The notes beneath the pieces were generated by a model, which worked only from the letters and a program-made list of their open reading frames with translations, did not search any database and was not told where the DNA came from. DNA of 64,000 bases. Origin: Atopsyche davidsoni. Taxonomy: Eukaryota > Arthropoda > Insecta > Trichoptera > Hydrobiosidae. Positions 1 through 11,580 of this stretch are shown in pieces (within the stretch, counting starts at the first letter, position 1; every line of letters starts with the position of its first letter). The translations under genes and the position numbers were made by a program. The stretch covers positions 4,048,501 to 4,112,500 of the forward strand of contig JAILWY010000005.1 in assembly GCA_022113835.1 (NCBI GenBank), written 5' to 3'.

Positions 1-1302
1 CGCCGGAGTTTCCACAGTTCAAATACGTATTTTCCATCTTGGGTTACGCAACCGAACCATCGCAGGGACTCTCACGTGTACCAGAAGAATCAATCTACTT
101 CAGGCAGTTTCATTTTAATTTTATACGAGCAAAAAAGTGCCGACCTTCATCCGACACGACTCCATGAAGCCTCACTTCCGCGTCGAGATTTATTATAATG
201 AATTTGCTTCTAATCATTATTTATTCATTTTTGTGGCGTTTTACTTCCTAATGTATGTTTCCTATACAACAAAATTTTCAAATATGATTTAAATCAACTC
301 CCAAGTGAATGCGTTGACTGCGAAAAAGTCGTCGGCTCGGTGATTAGTTTCGATCCAGATCAATTTCTTCAAATGACGATTTGTATTGATATCGTATATG
401 CAGATATAAATAAAACAGTTTCTAAATGTAAAATCATTTTCACATCACTTTTGTATCGTAAAATAATAAGACCAGCCGCAGATAGTATTCTTAAAAGCCA
501 GGTGTAGTTATGTCTTGAAACTATTTCCATACTTAATATCTGATTATTATATGGAGTATTTGCCGACTTGCTTTTATTTATTTAAGTGGTTCAATTAGCA
601 CGCATTTAAATCAGAGTAAATATTGATAAAACTATTGTATTTTAATATTCCGCCGTAGTAGTCTCTTATCGCCTAAGGGTGAAAACATTTATCGCAGATA
701 TTGGAAAACTTTTGAATGCAATTAATCACAAATTTTGTTGTGGTTTTTGATGTTCCCAAATGATTACACGTGAATTGAAACTGGATATTTCCACTCCACC
801 TGAGACAGTCCATGTTCACTTGCAATAGTGGTGTACGAGTATCAGCCAGGTAAAGCGTGAACACCGTTCGACACAGTCGTGATTAACATTATTGTTATTT
901 TATTTGAACATTTAATTACTTAAGTATCTAGTAATTAATTTGATGCTTTTTCCTACGTCGTAGATTTAAAAAAAGGGTTTTGTATGGTTTCAGTACACTT
1001 GAAATACGTTTCTCACAAAATTATTAGAAAAACCAATAAGGTGACAAAATAACATTCTGTATTGAATGTGGAAGTTGAATATATTAAAAAATTTTGAATT
1101 CAAAGAACTGACGATCTCCGCTATAAAATCAATGATGTCAAACATTTACTACGAAACGAATCCTTGATACTCCACAGCTCGGATTCTCAGAATTCTAGAA
1201 TGTTTGTGATGCCGCATCCATCTCGTTCTGCCTCACTGTAACCGGTTCCGATTAGCTATTCCCCTCTCTGTCGCACGTCGCCGCCAGAGCGCCGCGCCGA
1301 AG
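1..1302. other. AT-rich upstream region, no gene seen
   Basis: No convincing coding exon or RNA gene is visible. GC content rises after about 1140 towards the promoter at 1303. Inverted TTC/GAA triplets at 1184-1200 (TTC, GAA, TTC, GAA) resemble heat-shock element half-sites, but only the last pair has the regular 2-bp spacing. Confidence 0.6.
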
Positions 1303-1336
1303 TATAAAATCGCGTCCCGAGCTCGGCGCCTCATTT
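1303..1336 (+). promoter_or_regulatory. TATA box and initiator of the 5-exon gene
   Basis: TATAAAA lies at 1303-1309. TCATTT at 1331-1336 matches the arthropod initiator consensus TCAKTY, with its A at 1333, 30 bp after the TATA start, the standard spacing. The flanking 1270-1330 segment is GC-rich. About 140 nt of 5' leader would precede the ATG at 1474. Confidence 0.75.
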
Positions 1337-1473
1337 CCTCGGGAAACTGCAGTCAGTCAGCTTTGAGGTCTGACGTTGAAAAAATTGTGATATTTATTTG
1401 TGAGCGATCCGTGAGTGTAGTGTTTATTTTGTGTGATAACTTACTGTGATATTCTCTACGATCCACTTGCAAA

Positions 1474-1586
1474 ATGGGAAAATTAATATGGTACGTGTTG
1501 TTGTTTGCATTGATTTCGTAATTTTCGTCTGCGAAGACGCTTTCGATTTTTTTGCGGTTAACTCGATGTGGTTAAAACGATGACTT

Positions 1587-1632
<46 letters not shown>

Positions 1633-4600
1633 CGTTTACATTTATGTATTGTGTTTTAGATTAAGTATGAAAAAAATTTCATAATTCCGATAAGTATTTG
1701 CACAAATTAGGTATTTTCATAAAAAATGTTACGAGGTGTCGGTTTTATTTTATTTTTTAGGATCGTTTATATTGATAACAAATTCTTTTTTTTGTTTGGG
1801 TGGATACATATGTGTCATTTCAATACAATTGGGTTTTTTTTTTGTTATCAATCAATAATTTATTGTCTCTATATTTTCATTAACAAACAGGTCTTACCCT
1901 TGAAATGTTATGAGAAAAATCACCGACAAGTTCTCAGAAAGATTTAAAGCATAACTTACTGCCAAGTATATTGAACCTTTTAAAATACCTTGCAAAAAAT
2001 CCATTTATTATTAAAAAATAATTACGATTTAAATTTATGCAATTTTGAAAGTGTATTCAACTGGATTCATTGTCTTTATTTTGGGAAAATGTTTTATTTA
2101 ACCTATAATAATTCATTTACAATTCTGTTTGCATTAAAAGAGAATGTACTTTTACTGCCGATCTGGCATTTAAAACTTGTCCACTCATTCTAGATATTGT
2201 GGTGGCATCATTTTATATAATAATAGTTTGTTTATTTCTCCCACGAATTAATAACATCACAGTATAGAAACAATTGGTAATATAAAGTGAAATCATACTT
2301 TAGAAACAATTAGTGTTTATATATGTTTTCTCTTAATTTTTTGCATTAGCTTTCTAGGTGGGAAAATAGTAATTAAAATTCTTATGTAGTGTTATATTAG
2401 TTTAGCTGCAAATATATATTTGATTATTATCGCAGCGTTTATTGGGTAACATCTCAAAGTTATGTTTTCAAAATGCTTTAATGTTTATATTTCTTTATTT
2501 CCAGCGACTTTGACGTGCAGTTTGCATCACCGCCCGCCCATGACGACTCATTCTTCTTGATTCGTTACCCGGGTACGGGCTCCAGTTCGCTGCTAGGCGC
2601 CAGCAAAACTTCAGGGGGCGCCACGGCTCCAGCACAGGACAAGGGCGCCCCCGACTGGTCACGGCACACGCAGCAGTGCCAGCAGTTTATTAGCGGTGTG
2701 CCATATGGCAAGCTTGGCAAATGTAAGTAAACGCTTACTTTGTGCACGAACACACTACACTAATGGATAATCAGCATCATTAAGTCAAATATATAATATA
2801 TAAATTAAAAATAGCAAGTATTGGCATATGTGCAAATATTCATTGTAGATTGTATGACTATAGATGTATTTGATGAATGTATCTAATGCATCATCTACTT
2901 AGATAGAGTGTTACGTGTACTCAATCTGCAATTTTATATGACTGCCTACATATTCATCTTCCCAATTGTAATTTAAAAAAATCTCTTTATGTAAATAAAA
3001 AACAGGTTTTTGGAACAATGAAATTGTCTTCCACTCACTTGATTGTGAAACCAACAAATAAAGTCAAGAAATTTTACTTAAATATAAACAATGACTTGCT
3101 AATAATTTGAGTGGTTTATTTTTTTCTACATTCATCAGTTAAGCTTTCTTTTTACCCAAACTCAAATTATAACCTACATTGAATAATTTAAAAATTGTAT
3201 TTTATATGATAATTTGTCTATGAAATGTTCAAATAATGAATTCAGTCGTAAAATATGCACTTCCAGACAAAAGAGAACTGAAACGACTTCTTGAAAAATT
3301 ATTTTAAACATTGAGAGGTTATAGAGACCACATTTCAATGCAATAGACATGAAAGCGTTTATTTTAAACGTATTTATTCTGTCAGTGAAGTACGAGTAGT
3401 GAAACTTTAATTATTATTCATTAAACAAAGATCACATGGTGAACAACCATCATGATAATATCTGGCCTGGGAGAGCTCTAACAGACGTTGCAGTATTCCT
3501 TTTAGATGAAACGAAGGATCAAAGAATTTCAATAGTCAAACCATAAGAAAAGAATCAATGTTCAAGTGCCTTGCAAATGCATACAACAAAAGTAACAAAG
3601 ATGAGAAATATATAATTTTTATTACTTGTTAATATAAACCATGCTTTTTCTATCTTCAGGTCCTCCATCTGTAAAACCGAAGCCAGCAGGTACAGATGAC
3701 GGATTTAAGGGTGACGGTGCGGCTTGCGGTTCCTCTATAGTGCGCGTGGCGCACCAGATGATCTCAGGGCGTGCTCCACGTGGCATGTCTGTGGAGCCTA
3801 TCAGTGAGGAAGGAACTCTACAAATGACTAAAGGTCATGAAAACCCCCTCCGCAAGGATAGCTTAGCGCCAGGTCCCGGATACAACCTCGGAGCCCGGCG
3901 CGGTAGCAGGAGTCTCCCTGCCACTCCACTCAGCTCGCCCCCTGGGAGCCCTGGTTCCAGGAGGAAGAACAAGAATGTTGCCAACAGGTTAGAATATCTG
4001 CATTTACTTTTATAGTATTATTTAAAGCTGGTTTATTTATTAACTGCTAGTTATTTTTTTATATCTGAAGTTTTTAAGTGTTTTGAACTAAACATGGTTT
4101 TGCTAATGCCTATTAGTCATGTAAATATTTGTTTTTTATTTAGTTGGTGGTAACGTTTTTATTTGTCTATTTTAGTTATTTAAATGTTACTAATATGATT
4201 ACAGATTTTTCACCGGACCTTTTGAGCTTCCCCCAGACATATCTGGCAGTCGCTCTTGGATCTTGGCGGGACTCTTAGGGCAGCAGCGCGATGCATCATA
4301 TTCTTCAAATACAAACATTGCAGAAGTCCACAATGAAGGTAATTTTTATTTTGCCAATAAACCAATACATTCTTATTTGAATTGGTGTTAATGTGACCAA
4401 TTTAGAATTTTAGCAGTTATGGGATAAAAGAAAGTCATGATTTTCTAAAAATTATTAAATAGCATTCTTTTTTAATTTTAACAAAATTTTATAAAGTATA
4501 TTCTCAACACTTTTACTAACCTGCAGCTTTAAAAATTTATAAATTTAAAAAAAAAGGTACCTAGCACTCTGAATTTAAGTAATGATAGTTCTTGATTTTC

Positions 4601-4868
4601 GTAGAGTAGCACGTTGAAAAAAGGGATTAATTATTAACTTGTAACAAACTAAAATAAACAATGTTAACTGTTATTTATTTAATTTTTTCATATTTCAGGA
4701 TCTCTTGCAGCATCTGTGGAGAACCTTGGGCCTGCTCCCGCTGCTGATGCAGCTAAAATATCACAACAGTTCTCCAGCAACCCGGAAGCCACTCCCAAGG
4801 CGCAAGTTTACCGACCCAAACCATCAGAACTTAGAGAAATGAACTTCTGGTCGCCAACATCGATGTAG
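1474..4868 (+). CDS. Uncharacterised 288-residue protein, five exons
   Basis: Coding exons are 1474-1490, 2505-2722, 3660-3987, 4205-4338 and 4699-4868, ending in TAG. All junctions are GT-AG (donors gtacgt, gtaagt, gttaga, gtaatt, gtaagt-like; pyrimidine-rich acceptors), and the sum is 867 nt, exactly 289 codons. I chose the ATG at 1474 because it is the first in the leader and joins in frame to exon 2. The protein starts MGKLIWCDFDVQFASPP. It has no signal peptide or membrane segment. A Ser/Pro-rich stretch with a basic run (GSRRKNKN) lies near residues 160-187, suggesting a phosphorylated, possibly nuclear or scaffold protein. The most conserved-looking parts are FFTGPFELPPDISGSRSW in exon 4 and the extreme C-terminus, RPKPSELREMNFWSPTSM. 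I do not recognise the family, so the function is unknown. The exon structure is well supported. Confidence 0.85.
1591..1629. repeat. (TA)n microsatellite in intron 1
   Basis: About 19 uninterrupted TA dinucleotides lie 100 bp into the first intron of the five-exon gene. The number of units is likely to vary between individuals. Confidence 0.95.
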
Positions 4869-5920
4869 GAACTTATTAAATGTTAATATGTTGTATGATT
4901 TGCAGTATTTTCTGATTTGTATATAATTCTCTAGCAAATATAACAGACATTTTATTGTGACTATTTAATATTAATTTTATTGAATGCTGCCCAATGTTGT
5001 AGAAAACATGTTAATTGAGTCAGATTTTTTTTTGTCAAATTGCAAGCATCCAGTTTTGAATCAATAGAAAATTTTACTATTATGTAAATATGTAGGTATG
5101 TTAAGTCCAATAGAGTTATTCATTCTTACATAGTTATTGTCAATTTAGAACTGGGCTTGTTTTGTGTAATTGATTGATGGACATAGTTATCGGTAAAATT
5201 ACAAATTAAATTAATTTGAAATTTCTTGAACAGGATTCATGTTTTCATAAATTTTTGACTTATTTTGTATTTAAGTTATTTTAAGTGGCAGGTCCAAGAA
5301 TTAAAATTAGTTGTAGAGACAATGGTTACATTATTCATTAAGGTTATTTTTCGCTTTATTTGAGTTTTTTATTATTTTTTAATGAATTGTTTCTATTTAT
5401 TATTATATATTTGACAGTAAGATTAAAAGAATGAGGATTATCTGCGATGGTAAATAGTAACCATTGTTTAATTTTTTTTTGTATTTTAAGAACAGGCGAT
5501 TGTGTATAAAATTATTATTTTGAATGAATGAACGAGATGTAGGTTTTTATATTTTTCGTTTGATTATGATCTGAGACGGGTGCAACTGCGGGTGCAACTG
5601 TCATTAAATTAGTATGGTTTTACTAAGTTTTGTTGTATAAAGACATAGTTACTTTAAAATCAATGTAATTATTTATTTTTAGTAAATTAATGAAATAACA
5701 AGCAGTTTTATTTATTCAATAACATATTATCTAGTATATTAAATTCATATTAGTTATTATATTTTATTTATTATTTTTACACATTAGAACATTGAAATTT
5801 TTTTGTTGACTGAAAATTATTGTTGTTCGTATACCTTGCAGATAAAATTTCAATTCCGAAAGGACTTCATCTTTTGTTATAATATTACCAAAAAATAAAG
5901 ACTTGTACATAATTTGTTTT
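4869..5920 (+). terminator. Probable 3' UTR and polyadenylation signal
   Basis: After the TAG at 4866-4868 comes about 1 kb of AT-rich sequence. A canonical AATAAA at 5894-5899 is followed by a TG/T-rich stretch (ttgtacataatttgtttttt), as expected at a cleavage site near 5915. Earlier AAUAAA-like hexamers exist, so the exact end is uncertain. Confidence 0.5.
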
Positions 5921-6551
5921 TTTATTTATTTATTCAATACAAATGCAATACTCAAAAATGTATTGCAGCTTGCACTTAACCATGTATCATGCCATACATC
6001 CACGTGGTGCTCATCATCTCTAGAAGTTTTCCATTGGAGCTGGTTAAATATTGTTAATAAGCGGATTTAATTGTAAGTATTACAATTGTGTAAAAGGAAC
6101 CTTCAAAAAATCCAAGGTGTGCAACCCCTGGACTTCTTTCACTCTGCAATTTCACTGTATTACGATGGCTCTGATAACTGATGAGAGCTTTTAATTAAAA
6201 TAATTTTTCACATGTCTCATTAAACTAAAATCACTACCAGTATTATGTTTGTTACTAGTCTGAAAATTTATGGTGATATGATCAGCTTATTATTTACAAG
6301 TAATTCAACCTTTATGCCCAAGACCTAAGAACTACAAATTAAAAAAATGGTAAATTAGCAAATGCTTCTTCATAACAGTTAGAATTAATGCACCAGGCGA
6401 TCCATTGATTTCTTATCTCAAATTTGTGACAAGAGAGCACCTGAATTTCCTGTCTAAAAACATGGGCCATCAGATTCAACTGCTTGTTCAGGGGGGATAG
6501 ATTATAAGGGATTTCCGTTTTTTTGCTAAAAAAACTTCGTGAAAATGCAAG

Positions 6552-6930
6552 GGTGTTTGATAGCATTTAGTGAAAATATGATTATATTCTATCTCGGTTG
6601 ACGTTTATCTCAAATGTTATAATTTTGAAATGAAAATAGAATTTTAGTTACAATTAAATTTCACAGATGTCACTACTAAAAAACCTAATACCCTGGAGGT
6701 TAAAAATAAAAATTTTATTTGTAAAAATAATTTTTACAGTCAATATTTTTTCCTGTAAATTTGTGTAAAATTGTTAGGAGGTTTGATAACATTTAGCGAA
6801 AATATGATTATATTTTATATTTGTTGACATAAATATAATCTTAAATGTTCCAATTTTGTTATAAACGTAATATTTTAGTTAAAGTAAATTTAAACAGATG
6901 TCATTACCAAAAAACGTAGATTAAAATTAA
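6552..6930. repeat. Diverged direct repeat, two copies
   Basis: Two related segments (about 6552-6712 and 6778-6930) share ordered blocks: GTTTGATARCATTTAGYG, AAAATATGATTATATT, TTTTAGTTA, CAGATGTCA and CCAAAAAAC-like. The offset is about 226 bp. Divergence is high, so this is an old tandem duplication or two copies of a dispersed repeat. No coding content. Confidence 0.6.
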
Positions 6931-7741
6931 ATTGTTTATTTTATTTTTAATGAATATAATTTAAATAAAATGCGTTATTTAATGAGTTTTTTAATGTAAT
7001 AATTAAACTTTTTTTAAAAAATATTTAAAAAAGATTGTTAGTTGAAATGTCATAGCAACGGCAAAAACCACATCGGGCGTTACACGTTCCAGTAAAAAAA
7101 ATAAGAAAATATATTTAAATCGTTATAAAGGAGCCTGCACGTGGTGAGGTTTTATAATTTAATAATTTAAGACCTCTCGTAAAGCATTTTAGTAAAGTTG
7201 TAAGATATGCGTTTATATAAAATGTGCACACAGTGAATACTTAGAACAGTGTGTGTATTATATAGTATTATGACGTTAATTTGATCTTGAATGCTATTTC
7301 AGTAAATTTATTTTTTCTTTAGTATTCTTACTGTACGAATTCCGGTGTGAATGTTTCATAATAATAGTCCATTACAAATACAGGCGGGTCTCGGCTTCCA
7401 AAACAATTAATTCTCCCGGCTTTGATGATTGAATCACCGGCTATGGGTTTTCACGAGTATTATTATTTTTGGTGGTGTGTAATCACGCGTGTGTTTATTG
7501 TTAGTTTGAATTTCACAGAAAAATAACACTTAAATATATATCTTTCATAGATAATAATTTACCAAGCCAAGTTTGCGCTAACCGAAGTTTATTGATATCA
7601 TAGTCTTGTACCCCGATATATATTTTATGAAAATATGCACTTGAAGGAGAAAGCTAACGTGGATACGAAATTTGCGCCAGTGGCTGGAAGTCGGATTTAC
7701 AGCCAAATCAGTAAAACTGGCTCTGGATACATATATAAATT

Positions 7742-7765
7742 TATATATATATATATATATATATA
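7742..7765. repeat. (TA)n microsatellite
   Basis: A short run of about 12 TA units in intergenic sequence. Confidence 0.85.
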
Positions 7766-8495
7766 ATTTTTTTATTTCATCGAGATATTGTTAATCTCGT
7801 CTGTGGAGAGGCACTTGAAGAAAAAGGTAAATATACGGAATTGATTGGTGGTTTTGTAGGACATATCAATAATTAATCGACAAGTATTTCGAGACTTGGG
7901 ATTATGTAATATTCATAAAAAAACAAATAACAATCAAAGACAGTAATAATTCTGTCCGAAAAGGTATGATCTACACACTTCAATATAAAAATATAATTAC
8001 CAAATATTTTTTTTAATCAATTATTTAAACTATTACTAATATGATTAGGCACATTAATACGATTAGGCATATTAATCTAATAAACCCGTAATGGCTATTC
8101 AATCCAAAAAATAGACATACAATTATTTAAACATTGATTATATCAAAAGGCGAACTGTAATGTACATTTTTGAGACTTTGAATAAAATACGCATTCATTG
8201 TGAGTGTTGGGATATCAATTATTACATGTAGACTTTGATAACGTTTGGATTATTATTTTGGATGAAAAGTAAATATAGTAGCAGCATTGACTCAAGTGAT
8301 AAAGGTTACCTCGCCCTACGCACACGACCTACGCTTGACCCTCTGACTCGGAGTCAGTTTCGAAATCCTAGGCTCAAATTACAGTCTCAGGTCCCCCGAG
8401 AGACTTGGACGTTTTGAAACGGAGCAGGTCTATTCACTCCATCTGCTATTAAACCGTCGCCCAAGGGTTCCGCGCAGTCTCACTGTTTCGTGTGT

Positions 8496-8538
8496 GCAAT
8501 GCGAGCATAAATTCACAATAAATCACGGCTCGCATTGC
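8496..8538. repeat. Perfect 11-bp inverted repeat
   Basis: GCAATGCGAGC at 8496-8506 is exactly complementary to GCTCGCATTGC at 8528-8538, with a 21-nt loop. It lies in a locally GC-rich block (about 8300-8640) that also holds tRNA-like sequence, suggesting a decayed SINE or foldback element. Confidence 0.6.
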
Positions 8539-8590
8539 GTAAATATACTGCAGTTTGATATCGTTTAATGGGTGCGATCACATAATAAAA

Positions 8591-8637
8591 CAGCCTCGGT
8601 TGCTAACCGATTAAGGAGTTCCCGGTTCGAGTCCAAG
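8591..8637 (+). pseudogene. tRNA-like fragment (Ser-GCU-like arm plus B box)
   Basis: A 6-bp stem TCGGTT/AACCGA (8596-8601 and 8605-8610) surrounds GCT and AA, resembling the anticodon arm of tRNA-Ser(GCU). It is followed at 8624-8634 by GGTTCGAGTCC, a perfect RNA polymerase III B box. The T stem does not close (CCCGG against CCAAG), and no D arm or acceptor stem is found. It is therefore a decayed tRNA or tRNA-derived SINE piece, not a functional tRNA. Confidence 0.35.
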
Positions 8638-8639
8638 AA

Positions 8640-11032
8640 AAAAGTTTAAAGAGTTTTCATGACTTGCCTTAAAATTGACATTTCGCAGTTTAAAAATCAT
8701 AGTACGCTATGAATTGGTGACTAATAAATACCCTCTGCAGCAGCTACTATCAGCATTTGATTAATATGAGTTGATATAACAAATTATAGAAATAATTATT
8801 TGTTTGTTGAATCGACCGTTGCTCGTTATCAGAGTACAGAGACAGGTAAGTATTGCCTTCATTATTTGTATTAAAATTTTCGATATTACAAAATTTATTC
8901 ATTATTAAATAAAACACGTCAGTGCAACGGTAAGACCAATCAATTGGCAATTTCGCTTCGCCTTTCCGTCTCTTTAAAACACTGTAGCCTGTTACCATGT
9001 AGTATTGGTTCGTCATTTAATGGAGAAAACGTAAGTGAGTGACATGAGAATCTGTATATCATTCAGGTTTATTTCTAGTTTATTTGACCCAAATTATTAC
9101 CAAGTATAATGCCGTGTTTGAATTGTGATGGATATGGAAAATTAAATGCAATTTATTTTACGTAATGTATAGACTCATGAATAAAATATCGATTGAGATA
9201 TATTCGGTAACAATTAGCAACAAAGTAACTTTACATTAGATTAATTACAATTGAAGCGTATTGAAAAACTCGTAATTATTACATATCAAAATGTATCGAT
9301 TTCTTTAAAGGCATTACATACTCATTAATTGCCTGTATTATATAAAATATTTTCTGCTTTATATTTATTTATTTATATATTTTATGTTAAAGGAAAATGT
9401 ATTAAACTGATAAAGAAAAACGATGGACGTGGGTCTTAGAAGGCGAGAGGAGATTACTTTTGAATAGTAATTAATTATTGTTGATATGTAATGTATTGAA
9501 AATAAAATAAAAATATATTACCACGATGGCGGATAATAATAAAAACTATGTAGCTTTATACAATAAGTGTTATGGATTTATCGCTTTGGCTGGCGTTCTG
9601 TACTACAGCCATTTTTAAAGATTTTTTTTAACGTTGTTACCATTTGCAACACTTCTGAATTTTACTTCACGTTTACATTTGAAGTCATCAGTCCATCCTG
9701 CAATTTTATATCCTGTATTCTCCAGCCTTTATTCAACATCTGCAATTCGCATTCTGTGCAACATATAATCAATAACGCATCCCGCATGAGGCATACTGCA
9801 ACCTGCATATAAAATCCACACTACGTATACCGCAATTGGCACCCTACGATGGAATGCTAGTACTCAATACTCCAAGAAAATTCTGTCTGTTTGTTAAATC
9901 AATACATATTCAATATTGAATAATTACCACATAAAATGCTACACATAAAAAAATATGATTGCGTTCATATTAATCACGGTTGAAATTTGTAACATACTCC
10001 AAGTGTGCTGTTAAAAATGTGTTAGAGTAATTATCGATTATGGATTCAGATATTTCACAACGTGAAGCAGTAGCTATGGAAGTTCTGAAGCGAGAGAATA
10101 TACATTTCTTCAATGGCCATTCAAATCACTGCACTTAAAAGCAAATTAGCAGTAACTGTTTTTTCAGCAAGGTCGTCGATGTGGCCGTCTTTAACAAAAA
10201 CCCCTGTAATTGATTTTCAGCTATTCTTTTACTCGTTCACAACAAGGCCGATTTCCAAATGAGATGTGACGTTGGAAAAACCTTTCTTTTTGTTTCTGGG
10301 TAAGAGTAAGAGTACGGCCCGAATGCACGGTTTGTCAATCAAAAGTCCCGCTTTAGTTGACCCGAAAAACACTAGTATTGACAGTGAAATGTAATATTGT
10401 AAAGTTGTGTAAGTAAAATATTATAAAATGCTTATTTAGTGTCTTTTTGTCTTCGTTGAATTCTTATCGTTGTTAAAAGTTGTGAGTCCAAGGCTATCAT
10501 GAAATGGAGCAATTAATATCTATATACCTATTCAGGAATAAAAAGGCTTTTTTGGGCGTGTTTACTGTCGGGTTTTCGTTATAAAAAACGGACTCTTGTT
10601 TCGTAAAATAATACATTTAAAAAATATACAGAATGTTTTGAGTATTTTGTTTTTGTTTTTAATATTTTATATTCAACATTCTAGAGGTGGTTTTTAATTA
10701 TTATTGGAGATTTTTAGTATCAATACCTCTATATAAAATCATGCCTCTACATTGCTAAAGGTTGAATTAGAATTGTAAATCCATAAATTATAAACCATTG
10801 ATTATTTACAGTTATCTCTATTGAAAGAACAGATAGTGTTGTAAGTTTCAGTTGTAGATTTAATATTACTTTCTGTTAAATCGTATTTGTTTGAGTGGAT
10901 GTTACACGATTTACAGTAAATTTATACAAAAAAAATGAATTATTGCATCTCAGTTGATTTGCAATCGATCTACTTTTGGGCAAATGCGAAGGCTGTATCG
11001 GTATTAATATTACATAAGTTTATTAAATTATA
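8640..11032. other. Intergenic, no confident gene
   Basis: AT-rich. A 32-codon open frame at 10040-10138 (MDSDISQREAVAMEVLKREN followed by 12 more residues) has protein-like composition and an ATG start, but no splice partner or homology that I can identify. It may be a transposase or gene fragment. The following 10180-10380 segment is relatively GC-rich and not explained. Confidence 0.4.
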
Positions 11033-11083
11033 GATATTGGTAACTTTTTATACTTTCTTCACTTTGAGTTTATTATAGTTTTA

Positions 11084-11126
11084 GCATGACCAGTTTCGAC
11101 CAACAGACTTGGTCATCATCAGATGC
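11084..11126 (-). ncRNA. Hammerhead ribozyme-like motif, minus strand
   Basis: This is the mirror copy in the left arm of the palindrome. Read on the minus strand it has GCAT, CTGATGA, T, GACCAA, loop GTCTG, TTGGTC, GAAAC, TG, GTC and ATGC. All conserved core positions are present. Stem III is again 2 bp, with loop TG instead of TA. Both strands of one 210-bp locus therefore encode the same fold, differing only in loop bases. Confidence 0.6.
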
Positions 11127-11148
11127 AGAACAAAAACGTTTTTGTTCT

Positions 11149-11191
11149 GCATCTGATGATGACCAAGTCTATTGGTCGAAACTAGTCATGC
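11149..11191 (+). ncRNA. Hammerhead ribozyme-like motif, plus strand
   Basis: In order: stem I strand GCAT (11149-11152); core CTGATGA (11153-11159); one extra T; stem II GACCAA with TTGGTC (11161-11166 and 11172-11177) around loop GTCTA; core GAA and A (11178-11181); minimal stem III AC-TA-GT (11181-11186); C17 at 11187 as the expected cleavage position; then ATGC (11188-11191), which pairs perfectly with the opening GCAT. This is the type I layout with a 2-bp stem III, a form described for Penelope-like elements and thought to act best as a dimer. The unpaired T between A9 and stem II departs from the standard G10.1-C11.1 pair and could reduce activity. Confidence 0.65.
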
Positions 11192-11369
11192 TAAAACTAT
11201 AATAAACTAAAAGTGAAGAAAGTATAAAAAGTTACCCATATCATTAATAAAAAATGGATCTGAAAAAATGGAAATGGAAAAATGGATGCCCCTCAACAAG
11301 ATAGATATTGGTATTGCGAAAAAAATACAGTACTGCAAAACTGAATTAAGAGGATTTTTAAATATAATG

Positions 11370-11580
11370 TTTTAATATTTTTGAATAAAATACTTGAGTG
11401 ATTTTCCACATTTTCGTTTTTATTAGTGACCGGTTTCGCCATCCTTTCACGTTGGCATTATCAAACAGATTTTGAGTTACTCTGTTTGATAATGCCAACG
11501 TGAAAGTTTGGCGAAACCGGTCACTAATAAAAACGAAAATGTGGAAAATCACTCAAGTATTTTATTCAAAAATATTAAAA
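11370..11580. mobile_element. Second 211-bp palindrome, decayed hammerheads
   Basis: The arms TTTTAATATTTTTGAATAAA and TTTATTCAAAAATATTAAAA are exactly complementary, and the mirror continues to a small central loop near 11475. At 11486-11522 (+) and 11428-11464 (-) the order TTGATAA-T-GCCAA...TTGGC-GAAAC-CG-GTC reproduces the layout of the neighbouring element, including the extra T. C3 is changed to T and the catalytic G8 to A, and stem I is only about 2 bp. It is probably a related but inactive member. Confidence 0.7.

Larger units (their letters stand above)
5921..8490. other. Intergenic, no gene seen; diverged duplication
   Basis: No coding gene is evident. The stretch contains the diverged direct repeat at 6552-6930 and a (TA)n run at 7742-7765. 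Just after the polyA site, the TTTATTTATTTATTCAAT motif resembles another TTTATTTATTTATTCGAT at about 28503, possibly a shared dispersed-repeat tail. Confidence 0.5.
11033..11242. mobile_element. 210-bp palindromic foldback element
   Basis: The whole segment is a near-perfect inverted repeat centred at 11137/11138, with essentially no loop (AAAAACG meets TTTTTG). Left arm GATATTGGTAACTTTTTATA mirrors right arm TATAAAAAGTTACCCATATC, and all intervening blocks match with a few mismatches (for example CAACAGACT against AGTCTATTG). Each arm contains one hammerhead-like motif reading outward from the centre. No coding capacity. Inverted terminal repeats with hammerheads are known from Penelope-like retroelements, so a fused pair of such termini is one reading. 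A palindromic MITE is another. Confidence 0.8.
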
